Below are positions 17,730 through 26,220 of a stretch of 33,350 nt of DNA, in pieces (positions within the stretch are counted from its first letter, which is position 1; the number at the start of each line of letters is the position of its first letter). Position numbers and translations under genes: made by a program. The stretch lies in the NCBI GenBank assembly GCA_016931035.1, contig JAFGFN010000003.1, positions 1-33,350 of the forward strand, in the 5' to 3' direction. This DNA is from Candidatus Sumerlaeota bacterium. Its GTDB lineage: Bacteria; Sumerlaeota; Sumerlaeia; UBA8349. The notes under the pieces are model-generated. The model did not search any database. It was not told the DNA's origin and worked only from the letters and a program-made list of their open reading frames with translations.

Positions 17730-17785
17730 GTGGGCCGCAGAAGAGGCCCCGTCCCACGGGACGCCACATCTACGGACCGGCCCAC
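17730..17785 (+). other. Nested inverted repeat between the beta-helix gene and tatA
   Basis: Outer arms GTGGGCCG (17730-17737) and CGGCCCAC (17778-17785) are perfect 8-bp complements. An inner GTCC/GGAC hairpin lies at 17751-17762. No T-tract follows, so it is more likely a leader structure of tatA than a terminator. Confidence 0.35.
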
Positions 17786-17851
17786 AACCTACGATTCACC
17801 GAGATGCGTTCGCCTCCTGGAACCGCGAGTACGAGGAAAGGGGTGTAGGAC

Positions 17852-18163
17852 ATGCTAGCCCATATACTGGCGGGCCGCGCCCAGGCCGGCTTGTTGAGCC
17901 TTCCCGGTCATTCGGAATGGATCATACTTCTGGTCATCGTTCTGCTCCTGTTCGGTCCGAAGAAACTTCCTCAGCTCAGCCGCGCCATCGGCCGCTCGAT
18001 CCGCGACTTCAAGAGGGGGTTGGGCGACATCAAGGACGATATCGAGCGCGCGGGCGAAGACGACGAGGAAGAGAGTCGGCCGAGTCCCGCTCGCAAGGGG
18101 GATCTCCCCAAGGGTTCGCAATCCGCCGCTCCGTCGTCCGAGACGGACGAGAAGAACGGCTGA
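17852..18163 (+). CDS. tatA: TatA/TatE-type twin-arginine translocase subunit
   Basis: Small membrane protein that forms the translocation element of the Tat pathway for folded, twin-Arg signal proteins. The transmembrane helix is WIILLVIVLLLFGPKKLP, with the hallmark FGPKKLP hinge, then an amphipathic helix (QLSRAIGRSIRDFKRGL) and a charged, disordered tail. The helix starts near residue 23, after a slightly long N-terminal extension; TatA usually begins only a few residues before the helix. The Shine-Dalgarno GGGGTGTAGGA precedes the ATG. It is followed after 10 bp by tatC. No separate tatB is seen, so this single protein may serve both roles. Confidence 0.93.
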   Translation: MLAHILAGRAQAGLLSLPGHSEWIILLVIVLLLFGPKKLPQLSRAIGRSIRDFKRGLGDIKDDIERAGEDDEEESRPSPARKGDLPKGSQSAAPSSETDEKNG

Positions 18164-18173
18164 CGAGGCTTCC

Positions 18174-19106
18174 GTGGCTAGGAGCAAGCGTAGCGATCCT
18201 GAGAAACACATGACCTTCCTGGAGCATCTCGACGAGCTCCGGACCCGCCTGATCTACTGTCTCCTCTACATTGTGGCCGGGTGCCTTCTCGGCATGCTCG
18301 TGGCGAATCCCCTTCTCGAGTTTCTCTTCCGTCCCTTCCACGCAATCCGGGTCGAAAACGTCGAGAAGACGATCCGACTTCGCGTCGGCGCCGACGGCCG
18401 CACTCTGAGTTCGATCGACACGCTCGACCGGAAATTCCTCGAGAGCGTGTCGCCCTATCGAGTCGCGCTCTATCTCGCCGACACGCCCGAGAGCGATCCG
18501 CCCGACCTGGTGCTCGGCAACGCCCTGCGTCGCCCGGTCTACACGGGCCTGACCGACCCGATGATGTTGTTTTTCCAGGCCTCGTTGTGGGCGGGATTGC
18601 TTTTCTCCCTGCCGTTCGTTCTCCATCAATTGTGGCTCTTCGTCGCACCGGGGCTGAAACCGGGCGAACGAAAGGCGGTCGTGCCGTTGATCGCCCTGGG
18701 GTGTCTTCTGTTTCCGTTGGGGGCATCGTTTGCGTATTTCGCTTTGGGCCTCATCATGAACTTCCTGGTGAACTTCCAGTCGGGGAGTCTGGAACCCTTT
18801 CTCGAGGTCTACCGATTCGTCGGTTTCGAGCTGCAGCTCATGATCGCTTTTGGGGTGGTCTTCGAGACCCCGCTCGTCGTGATGTTCCTGACCTATATCG
18901 GGGTCCTCGATCCGCGCGTTCTCCGGCAATATCGCCCGCAGGCCATCGTCGTCATCGCGTTTCTGTCGGCCGTGCTTACGCCTCCCGATGTCTTTTCGAT
19001 GTTGCTAATGACGGTCCCCTTGACTATCCTTTACGAGGTTTCGATCCGGTTGTCCGTGCCATTGGCCAAGAGGATCGAGCGGGAGAGGATGGAGCAAGCC
19101 TCCTGA
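18174..19106 (+). CDS. tatC: TatC twin-arginine translocase subunit with enlarged first loop
   Basis: Six-helix receptor of the Tat system. The N-terminus MTFLEHLDELRTRLIY is the conserved signal-binding motif; the conserved internal FETPLVVMFLTYIGV and LSAVLTPPDVFSMLLM segments are also present. At 310 residues it is longer than the usual 240-260. The extra length is mostly between helix 1 and helix 2 (about residues 48-120), a predicted periplasmic loop that is charged and lacks repeats. GTG at 18174 is preceded by GAGG; ATG at 18210 would begin exactly at the conserved motif and is a good alternative. It lies 10 bp after tatA, so the two are co-transcribed. Confidence 0.94.
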   Translation: MARSKRSDPEKHMTFLEHLDELRTRLIYCLLYIVAGCLLGMLVANPLLEFLFRPFHAIRVENVEKTIRLRVGADGRTLSSIDTLDRKFLESVSPYRVALYLADTPESDPPDLVLGNALRRPVYTGLTDPMMLFFQASLWAGLLFSLPFVLHQLWLFVAPGLKPGERKAVVPLIALGCLLFPLGASFAYFALGLIMNFLVNFQSGSLEPFLEVYRFVGFELQLMIAFGVVFETPLVVMFLTYIGVLDPRVLRQYRPQAIVVIAFLSAVLTPPDVFSMLLMTVPLTILYEVSIRLSVPLAKRIERERMEQAS

Positions 19107-19287
19107 TTCTCGGTCCGCGGTCGGCATGAGAGCCTTTCGAACCTCTCGGAATCGACGTCTCGGTGGGATGGGGATACTCCTCGATTGTGGGCGAACATCC
19201 GTTTCACGACACCCGCGTTTCGACCGCGTGTCTTTGACGGATCGACAATCGTGGAGCGAACTCGGAACCTGCCGAGCGCCGTTCTTC

Positions 19288-19368
19288 TTTTGGAGTGCGG
19301 CGACATGTCGCCGCTTTGAAAGCGCGGACCAGCCGCCTCTTGGCGGGCCATGTCCGCGCACTCCAAAA
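19288..19368. repeat. Palindromic REP/MITE-like element with cruciform potential
   Basis: An 81-bp unit bounded by perfect 12-bp inverted repeats, TTTTGGAGTGCG (19288-19299) and CGCACTCCAAAA (19357-19368). Inside are an 18-bp perfect palindrome (19297-19314, GCGGCGAC and its complement) and a second stem with arms GCGCGGAC and GTCCGCGC around a CCGCC/GGCGG hairpin. The result is a three-way junction. It lies in the 326-bp gap between tatC and the next gene, and I see no second copy in this window. Similar GGAGTGCGGCG-type repeats are, from memory, common in some uncultured bacterial genomes. The rest of the 19107-19432 gap holds nothing I recognise. Confidence 0.72.
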
Positions 19369-19432
19369 CGAACAGACGACCCATCAAACAAGAGCGGCCA
19401 AAGCTCCAGTCGGGTCGCGCGGTGGTCGGACG

Positions 19433-20359
19433 ATGACGGATGCTCTGCGGTTGGTCATGTGTTCTTCCCCCGAGTTTCGGGATCGCCTGGGCCAGGGGCT
19501 GGGCGAGACGTACCGCCTCGAAGGGGTGGAGACGAGCCTGGAGCTGGCCGAGCGGCTCGAGGAAGAGCGGCCCGCCGCTCTGCTGATCGATCCGGAGCGG
19601 ACGGACCCCTCGGACGACGACATGGTGCGGGTGGCTCACCAGGCTCGTCCCGACTTGCCGATCGCTCTGATCGTGAGCACGCGATCGTCGGCTTGTTACT
19701 CCTATCTTCAGACGTACGGCCTGGGCGCGGCGATCCCGGCGGACGCCCCTTTGAGTCCGCGTCCTCTCAAGGCGTTTCTCGACCATTTCATCGAGCCCGA
19801 GCCGAGATTCGGGCTCGACCCGTATTTCCCGCCGAATCGACGGATCGAGCGACGCCGGATCGACACGCCCGTGGCGCGGGGCGACGTTCTCAAGGAGCTC
19901 GTGAACGAGTTTCGGGAGTGCGACTACATCGTCTCGCACGATCTGCAAGTGATCTTCGAAGAGACGCTTGTCAACGCGATCTCGCACGCCTTCCGCACGG
20001 AACGGAACATTCAGAAGTACGAGGAAGACGCGGAGAAGGCGTTCGACGTACACGACGAGATACACGTGGAATGGGCCGTGGACCGCGATCTCGCGGCGCT
20101 CTCCATCACCGATAACCAGGGTCTTCTGGCGCCGCGCGCCGTATGGGAGCGGTTCTCGCGCCATTCGAGCATGGAGGGACTGCTCGACTCGCGGGGACGC
20201 GGTCTGTACCTGACTCACCTCCTGTCTCGTCAGATACTAGTCACGATCGCGCCCGGGATGCGCACCCAGATCGCGGTGTTCTTCGCGCCCGGCCCGGTCG
20301 AATCCGAAAAACCCATCGGGATCCGCGTCGCGACGCGATCGGCCCGCACCTCGACCTGA
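19433..20359 (+). CDS. Pseudo-receiver plus anti-sigma-type ATPase domain protein
   Basis: Two-domain cytoplasmic protein of 308 residues. Residues 4-120 have the pattern of a response-regulator receiver: LLIDPE puts D53 at the phosphorylation position and IVST occupies the Thr position. The usual N-terminal acidic pair is replaced by CSS, and the conserved Lys near residue 105 is missing (IPADAPLSP). Residues about 150-290 are a GHKL/HATPase of the RsbW type, with N-box EETLVNAISHA (E176-N181), ITDNQG (D227-G230) and SRGRGLYL. No dimerisation-phosphoacceptor His domain is seen. The ATG at 19433 is chosen; an upstream extension would run through the palindromic repeat. Likely a signalling switch that binds a partner; its target is unknown. 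Confidence 0.72.
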   Translation: MTDALRLVMCSSPEFRDRLGQGLGETYRLEGVETSLELAERLEEERPAALLIDPERTDPSDDDMVRVAHQARPDLPIALIVSTRSSACYSYLQTYGLGAAIPADAPLSPRPLKAFLDHFIEPEPRFGLDPYFPPNRRIERRRIDTPVARGDVLKELVNEFRECDYIVSHDLQVIFEETLVNAISHAFRTERNIQKYEEDAEKAFDVHDEIHVEWAVDRDLAALSITDNQGLLAPRAVWERFSRHSSMEGLLDSRGRGLYLTHLLSRQILVTIAPGMRTQIAVFFAPGPVESEKPIGIRVATRSARTST

Positions 20360-20415
20360 ATCTTCTCTTCGCCCATGAGGCCCTCTTCAAAACGGAACTG
20401 CGAAACACACGATCT

Positions 20416-21543
20416 ATGAACCCTCGTCAACGCTATCTTGAAACCCTGTCGTTCGGCCGACCCGACAAGATCCCGTTCGAGCCGGGCCAGCCGCGCGAGT
20501 CCACCCTCGAGGTGTGGCACGAACAAGGACTCGACGATGGCCGCCACTATCTCGACGCCGTGCAGGAGGAACTCGGCCTGAACGAAGATCCGTGCGGCGA
20601 CGAGCTCGATCCCAGCGCGTCGTTCCTGATGATCCCTCAATTCGAGGAGAAGGTGATCGAGCAGAGGGAGAGCAGTCTCGTCGTCCAGGACTGGAAGGGG
20701 AACGTCTGCGAGATTCTCGACGTTTACGACGCCTCGTATCTGCGCTCGCCCAAGGACTTCGTCACACGCCGCTGGCTCAAGCTCCCGGTCGAGAACCGCG
20801 ACGATTGGGAAGCGATGAAGGAACGTTACAATCCGCTCGATCCGGCGCGTTATCCCGAGGACTTCGACGCGCGTTGCGAGGCCTGGCGCGAGCGCGACAA
20901 GATCCTGGGCGTCACGATCCCCGGTCCGTTCTGGCAGATGCGCGAGTGGCTCGGCGCCGAGGAACTCTATATGTTGTTCCTCACCGATCCCGAGTGGGTC
21001 CGCGACATGGTCGTTTTCTGGGAGGATTTCGTCTCGCGAGTTCTGGGAGAGATTCTCAAGCGGGTGAGTCCCGACGTGGTTCGCGTTTCCGAAGACATCG
21101 CGTTCAAGGAGAAGAGTTTCATCTCGCCCGACATGACGCGCGAGTTCCTGCTGCCCACCTGGAGACGGTGGGTCGAGGAGATTCGCGCCGCCGGGTGCTT
21201 TCTGATCGACATGGACTCCGACGGCTGGATCGGCGAGCTGATCCCGGTGTGGATCGAGGCGGGGATCAACGTCTGCAATCCGATCGAGGTCGCGGCGGGA
21301 TGCGACGTCGTCGAGTTCCGCAAACGGTTCGGCGGCCGGATCGCCTATCGCGGCGCGGTGGATAAGCGCCTCATCGCCAAAGGAGGCGAGGCGATCGAGA
21401 ACGAGCTCGAGCGCATCGTTCCGCCTATGCTCGAAGGCGGCGGCTTCATCCCTTCGTGCGACCACGGCGTCCCGCCCGACATCTCGTGGCCCGACTATCT
21501 CCACTACTGCCGCGTCCTGGCTCGGCTGACGGGATGGCTGTGA
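20416..21543 (+). CDS. Uroporphyrinogen decarboxylase (URO-D) superfamily protein
   Basis: Cytoplasmic TIM-barrel protein of 375 residues. The start MNPRQRYLETLSFGRPDKIPFEPG is typical of the large URO-D-like group found in many uncultured bacteria, which is usually annotated as HemE-like but resembles MtaA/MtbA/CmuA corrinoid methyltransferases. The family-typical C-terminus GGGFIPSCDHGVPPDISWPDY is present, with C and H residues in the position of a possible metal site. It lacks the N-terminal FMRQAGR motif of true HemE, so heme synthesis is unlikely. The ATG at 20416 has a weak Shine-Dalgarno sequence. No corrinoid protein gene is adjacent. The substrate cannot be told. Confidence 0.85.
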   Translation: MNPRQRYLETLSFGRPDKIPFEPGQPRESTLEVWHEQGLDDGRHYLDAVQEELGLNEDPCGDELDPSASFLMIPQFEEKVIEQRESSLVVQDWKGNVCEILDVYDASYLRSPKDFVTRRWLKLPVENRDDWEAMKERYNPLDPARYPEDFDARCEAWRERDKILGVTIPGPFWQMREWLGAEELYMLFLTDPEWVRDMVVFWEDFVSRVLGEILKRVSPDVVRVSEDIAFKEKSFISPDMTREFLLPTWRRWVEEIRAAGCFLIDMDSDGWIGELIPVWIEAGINVCNPIEVAAGCDVVEFRKRFGGRIAYRGAVDKRLIAKGGEAIENELERIVPPMLEGGGFIPSCDHGVPPDISWPDYLHYCRVLARLTGWL

Positions 21544-21633
21544 GGGCCGAGCGGATCGACATTGCCGTCGGGACTTGCAGAACGGTTCTGTTTCAGAACG
21601 CAAAGGCGCCGTGAAGAAGAGGAGAATCCGTTC

Positions 21634-23031
21634 GTGAGCGGTGTTCGATTCCTAATCGTCCCCGCGGCACTTGTCGCGTTGCTCGCGGGATGCGCGGGCC
21701 TGAACGACTATGACTATACGATCCCGTTTCCCGCCTTCCCCGGCGCCGAAGGGTATGGCGCCTCCGCCAGCGGAGGGCGCGGAGGGCGGATCATCTACGT
21801 CACCAACCTCAACACCGAAGGTCCGGGCAGTCTGCAGGCGGCGTGCGACACGACGGGGACCCGTACCGTCGTGTTCGCCGTGTCGGGAACAATCCCGGGA
21901 CGGATCGTCATCACGGAGCCGAATCTCACGATCGCCGGCCAGACCGCGCCCGGCGACGGGATTTGCGTCCATACCGTTCGCATGAAGGACGCCGACAACG
22001 TGATCCTGCGCAATTTCCGCATCCGTTCGCAACACAACGACGCGTTCGAGGCGCGGGGCTGCACGAGCGTCATACTCGACCACATCTCGGCCAGTTGGGG
22101 CACGGACGAGGCGGTGTCGTTTCGCTGGAGCAACGACGTCACGGTCCAATGGTGCCTGATGGCCGAGGGCCAGCGTCCGCATTCGATGGGGTCGATCACC
22201 GACGCCCACCCCATGTCGATACACCACAGCATCTACGCCCACTTCGACTGCCGCATGCCGCGCCTCGCGGGAGGGCCGCTCGATCTGCGCAACAACGTGA
22301 TCTACAACTACGGCAAGGAACCGGTCTATACCGCCTACGACGACGGCTCGGAGGCCAACATCGTCGCCAACTACTTCAAGGAGGGGCCTTCCACGCCCCG
22401 CGGACTTCAACCCACGGGCTATCGCCCCGGGTGCCCCGTCTTGATGCCGGGACCGAGCGTCAAGATCTACTTGGCGGACAACTTCTATGCCGGCCGTCCC
22501 GACCGCACGAGGAACAACTGGCGGATGGCGAGCGCGTACCGACGGGCGTGGCGCGAGGACGAGCCTCCGGGCTTCTGGGCGACACCCGCCGAGATCCGCG
22601 AAGCCTGCGAACTCGATCAGCCTCTCGCCCTCGCACCCGTCTCGACCGACCCTGCCGAGACCGCCTATGAGAAGGCCCTCGCCTACGCCGGAGCGCTGCC
22701 GCGCGACTCGCTCGACCGGCGCGTCATCGAAGAGGTCCGGAACGGGACGGGCCGGATTCCCGAGGAATCGCATCGCGCGGCGATCGCCGACGGGACGATT
22801 CCCTACCCCGCGCTCGAGTCGGCGCCCGCCCCGACGGACACCGATCTCGACGGAATGCCCGACGAATGGGAAATTCGCTGCGGCCTGAATCCGAACGAGG
22901 CAGCCGAACACAGTTGGGCCGACCAAGACAACGACGGCTATACCGACGTCGAGGAGTACTTGAACCGCACCGACCCGACCGAGTACATCGACTATCGAAA
23001 ACCGGAAAACAACCGGCATTCATTGCACTAG
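21634..23031 (+). CDS. Lipoprotein pectate-lyase-like enzyme with calcium-loop tail
   Basis: Predicted cell-surface or periplasmic polysaccharide lyase of 465 residues. GTG at 21634, preceded by GAGGAGA, gives a lipoprotein signal ending in the lipobox LLAGC. The catalytic-type beta-helix begins FPGAEGYGASASGGRGGR and IIYVTNLNTEGPGSL, a signature of pectate-lyase-like proteins, and continues through LTIAGQTAPGDG and SWGTDEAVSFRW to about residue 300. A helical stretch of about 100 residues follows. The C-terminus has two calcium-type loops, DTDLDGMPDEWE and DQDNDGYTDVEEYLN. Pectate as the true substrate is unproven. Together with the nearby beta-helix protein this suggests use of plant- or algal-type polysaccharides. 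Confidence 0.83.
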   Translation: MSGVRFLIVPAALVALLAGCAGLNDYDYTIPFPAFPGAEGYGASASGGRGGRIIYVTNLNTEGPGSLQAACDTTGTRTVVFAVSGTIPGRIVITEPNLTIAGQTAPGDGICVHTVRMKDADNVILRNFRIRSQHNDAFEARGCTSVILDHISASWGTDEAVSFRWSNDVTVQWCLMAEGQRPHSMGSITDAHPMSIHHSIYAHFDCRMPRLAGGPLDLRNNVIYNYGKEPVYTAYDDGSEANIVANYFKEGPSTPRGLQPTGYRPGCPVLMPGPSVKIYLADNFYAGRPDRTRNNWRMASAYRRAWREDEPPGFWATPAEIREACELDQPLALAPVSTDPAETAYEKALAYAGALPRDSLDRRVIEEVRNGTGRIPEESHRAAIADGTIPYPALESAPAPTDTDLDGMPDEWEIRCGLNPNEAAEHSWADQDNDGYTDVEEYLNRTDPTEYIDYRKPENNRHSLH

Positions 23032-23084
23032 CCTCTGTCCAATCGGGCCGTCTCTCGGAATTCCGCCGCGATTGAGGCGGTGGT

Positions 23085-23636
23085 TTGGGCTATGCGTTCG
23101 GGATGGTGAATCGTGTCGAGCGGAACTTGGTCGACTCGTGGGATGAAGGCTTGTCGGTTCTTGCGGTAGATGTTGGCAAACCAGGTGGCCCTCATGACAA
23201 GCCTAGGTCGTTCTTGAGGCTTCGCGGGCGCGATCTCAGCCGGATTGCGAAGGACGATTTCAACAAGTGGTTTCAGCAGTTCTGGACCCTGTCGGGCGCT
23301 TCGACTAAAGACCATCCCGCCCCATTTCCTCTGGAGCTCGCTTTTCGACTCGTTCGCATGTTCTCGTTTACGGGAGATACCGTGCTGGACCCGTTCCTCG
23401 GAACGGGAACCACGATGGTGGCCGCCATGAAGTGCGGCCGGAACAGTATCGGCGTCGAGGTCGAACCGAAATACGCGCGCATGGCGGCGAGAAGACTACA
23501 GCAGGAATCGCAGGACTTGTTTGCGGTCCGCAATATCGAGTTTCTCAACGCTTGCCGGGATTCCGAGTCGGAACGCTTGTGCGTGCGAGAGGACAAGACT
23601 CTGTATAGGGCCTCGAAGCGCGGAAGAAACACATAG
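23085..23636 (+). pseudogene. Truncated beta-class DNA methyltransferase (C-terminal remnant)
   Basis: The remaining frame encodes the second half of an amino-methyltransferase. DFNKWFQQFWTLSG and HPAPFPLELAFRLVRMFSF lead into the AdoMet-binding motif DTVLDPFLGTGTTM, followed by SIGVEVEPKYARMAARRL. In the beta class the catalytic DPPY motif lies upstream. Here an in-frame stop at 23073 and the preceding lyase gene end at 23031 leave no room for it. The first possible starts are TTG at 23085 and ATG at 23103. It is therefore probably a dead remnant of a restriction or orphan methyltransferase gene. No restriction endonuclease is seen nearby. Confidence 0.75.
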
Positions 23637-23693
23637 ACAGACGCTTGCCCGGAGCCGCTGGGGTAAGCGACCTCAGATCCCGCCAAACGCTCT

Positions 23694-26204
23694 TCATTCT
23701 GTCGTAGTCCGACTCAGAGAGACGACTAGAAGCGCGGCGAGCCAGCCGCCCGCGATGCCGATCAGGGTCGTCGCGCCGATCTCGCGCAGCACGGGGTGAG
23801 TCGCGACGGTCAGCGCGCCCAGCCCGATCAGAGTGGTCAGGGCCGAAAGCGTCACGGCGCCGCCGGTGCGGCCGAGTCGCCCGTCCTGCGTCGCGCCCGC
23901 GCGCTCTGCGACCCCGACCAGGAAGATGCTGTAGTCGATCGCCAAGCCGAACACGAAAACGCACACGATGCTGTTCATGAGGTTGATTCGGACGTCGAGC
24001 CATCCCAGCGCGCCGAACATCCAGACGACGCACAACAAGACCGGCGAGGCGAGTAGGGCGATCCGCGCAGGCCGGCGGACGACTACGATCAATAATAAGA
24101 GGATCAACCCGAGGGCGAGCGATCCCATCCGCGCCAGCTCGCTCGAAATCAGATGCACCAGGTAACGCATGAAATCGCGCCCGCTCGCGGCGAGAATCCC
24201 GGGCTCGACCCGCTCGAGCCCCTCGACGACGTCGGCGAACCGGTCGGGGTCGGAGAGACCTACGCTCGTGAGAAGAAGCGTCTGGCCTTGGTCTTCGGTC
24301 CGTTGGGTCTCGAGCAGATCGCCGAGGAGGCCGGTTCCCTCGGGGTTGGGGTCGATAAGAGGCGCGGGGCCGGACAAAGCGGATAGGAAGGGCTCGAACG
24401 TTTCGGGACGGATGCGCTGCGCGAGCGCCGCGGAGGTCAGATCGTCTCTCAGCGTCTGGATGCGCTCGGGCGTCCAGAACTCACGCCATCGCGCGATGTT
24501 CTCTTCTTGGGTGCGTCGACTCGGGAAGAACGGACTCAGCGAGCGGATCCCCGTGACGATCCCCGCGTCGCGCCGGCGCGCGAGTTCGGCATACACCGTT
24601 TCGTTGCGCCTGAGCGCGTCCTCGACATCTTCCCCCACGACCGCCAGGGAGACCGACTCCATCGCATTGCCGAAAACCGACGTGACCCGTTCCAGCTCCT
24701 CCTGGGTCGAGTCCGACGCGGCGTTGAGTTTCCGATAGTCTCCTTCGAAACGAACGCGAGCGACGCCCGCGACGGCGACCAGCGTCGTCGCGACGAGAAC
24801 GCACAGAACGAGTCCACGCCGACGCGACAACCCATCGATCGCCCAACCGAAGAAACCGCTCAGCGACAGAAGGGGCGCGCGGCGGCGCGGCTCGCGGCCC
24901 AGGCGCACGAGAAGCGGGAGAACCGTGAGCGAGAACCCGGCGGCGCCTAGAATCCCGAGCATCGCGAACAGACCGAGGTGCCGATAGCCGGGCATGACCG
25001 ACAGAAGCAGCGTGGCGAAGGCGAAGACCGTGGTGGCGGCGCACAGCGCGATCGGTTTGGCCAGACGCCCGAGCAGGGCGCTCATCGCGCTCGGCCCTCC
25101 CGAGCCCGAGTCGAGTTCCTGGTCGGCGCGATAGAGAACGTGGATACCGTAGTCGACCGCGATGCCGATGAGCATCGAGCCGCAGCCGATCGAGATGGCC
25201 GAAATGTCGGGCGCGATCCATCGGACCAGTCCCGACGCGAAGGCGGCGCCGAACGCGGCGGGCAGAATCGTCAGCGGGGAGAACAGGAAGCGCCGGTAGG
25301 CGAGGAACGACAGGATCAAGATCCCGACGACGGACAAACCGATCGTGAGTTTGAGATCGCGCTTGATCCGCTCGGCGTTCTCGAGTCCGAACCGGTGGCC
25401 CGCGACGTAGGCGATTCGCAGGTCGGGCGCGGCAGCCTCGCGGAGCGCCTCGGAAACGGCGGCGTCCGCGTAGGCGATCAGGTCTTTGGCGTGGTGGCTG
25501 TCGGTGGAAGGGAAACGAGGCTGCGCGACGATCAGAATGTGACGCAGGTCCTCGCTGAACAAACGCCCCCGATGAACGCGCACCCCGCCGCGCATCGCCT
25601 GGAGCGCGTTCAGGCGGTCCACGAGCGATTCGTCGAAGTAGAGCGGATCGCGCGCGAGCCTTTGCGACAGGGTTGGCGCGGGCGACTGCGCGAGGATCTT
25701 GCGCCAGTTGGCCAAGGCGGCGCGGATCGATTCCGGATCGAGTTTGCGTTCGATCCGTCGGGCGTCGTCTTCGGTGAACAGCGCGGCGCGATGCGCGCGG
25801 AGAAAGTCGAGCGCTTCGAGCCCGCTCTCGGGCGCGTATCGGTACCGGATCTTGTCGAACAGAGAATCCTCGCCTCCACCCGCGGCGGCCTCGAGCCGCG
25901 CGGCGAGCGCGTCGGCGACGGCGATCGAGCGTTCCTCGTCCGGCGGCGCGGCGCTTGCGTCGGCGGGGCCGATCTCGATGCACATCTGGTCGGTCGGACG
26001 AAAACTCTGGAGTATCCGACGGTAGTCCTCGACCACCGGATCGCGGTCGGGAAGAAGATCGAGAATATCCTCGCGCCAGACGATCCCGCGCGCCCAGACA
26101 AGGAAGAGCGCGACCGAAGCGCCGCACAAGGCGAGGACCCATCCTCTGTGGCGCTCGAGGAAATCGAAGAAACGAACCGGAGATCTCTCGGGACTGGACG
26201 GCAT
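23694..26204 (-). CDS. MMPL/RND family lipid exporter
   Basis: Inner-membrane proton-driven transporter of 836 residues with the duplicated MMPL architecture: one helix, a large periplasmic loop and five helices in each half. Both proton-relay motifs are present, GIAVDYGIHVLYRAD in half one and GLAIDYSIFLVGVAE in half two. The ATG at 26204 begins MPSSPERSPVRFFDFLERHRG, just before the first helix; the longer open frame to 26462 is an overlap artefact. It starts 16 bp after the DUF3261-like lipoprotein gene and ends the operon. In aryl-polyene-type clusters a similar MMPL protein is thought to export the product towards the outer membrane; that role here is inferred from context. Confidence 0.9.
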   Translation of the reverse strand: MPSSPERSPVRFFDFLERHRGWVLALCGASVALFLVWARGIVWREDILDLLPDRDPVVEDYRRILQSFRPTDQMCIEIGPADASAAPPDEERSIAVADALAARLEAAAGGGEDSLFDKIRYRYAPESGLEALDFLRAHRAALFTEDDARRIERKLDPESIRAALANWRKILAQSPAPTLSQRLARDPLYFDESLVDRLNALQAMRGGVRVHRGRLFSEDLRHILIVAQPRFPSTDSHHAKDLIAYADAAVSEALREAAAPDLRIAYVAGHRFGLENAERIKRDLKLTIGLSVVGILILSFLAYRRFLFSPLTILPAAFGAAFASGLVRWIAPDISAISIGCGSMLIGIAVDYGIHVLYRADQELDSGSGGPSAMSALLGRLAKPIALCAATTVFAFATLLLSVMPGYRHLGLFAMLGILGAAGFSLTVLPLLVRLGREPRRRAPLLSLSGFFGWAIDGLSRRRGLVLCVLVATTLVAVAGVARVRFEGDYRKLNAASDSTQEELERVTSVFGNAMESVSLAVVGEDVEDALRRNETVYAELARRRDAGIVTGIRSLSPFFPSRRTQEENIARWREFWTPERIQTLRDDLTSAALAQRIRPETFEPFLSALSGPAPLIDPNPEGTGLLGDLLETQRTEDQGQTLLLTSVGLSDPDRFADVVEGLERVEPGILAASGRDFMRYLVHLISSELARMGSLALGLILLLLIVVVRRPARIALLASPVLLCVVWMFGALGWLDVRINLMNSIVCVFVFGLAIDYSIFLVGVAERAGATQDGRLGRTGGAVTLSALTTLIGLGALTVATHPVLREIGATTLIGIAGGWLAALLVVSLSRTTTE

Positions 26205-26220
26205 CGCGTTGCGACCCCTC

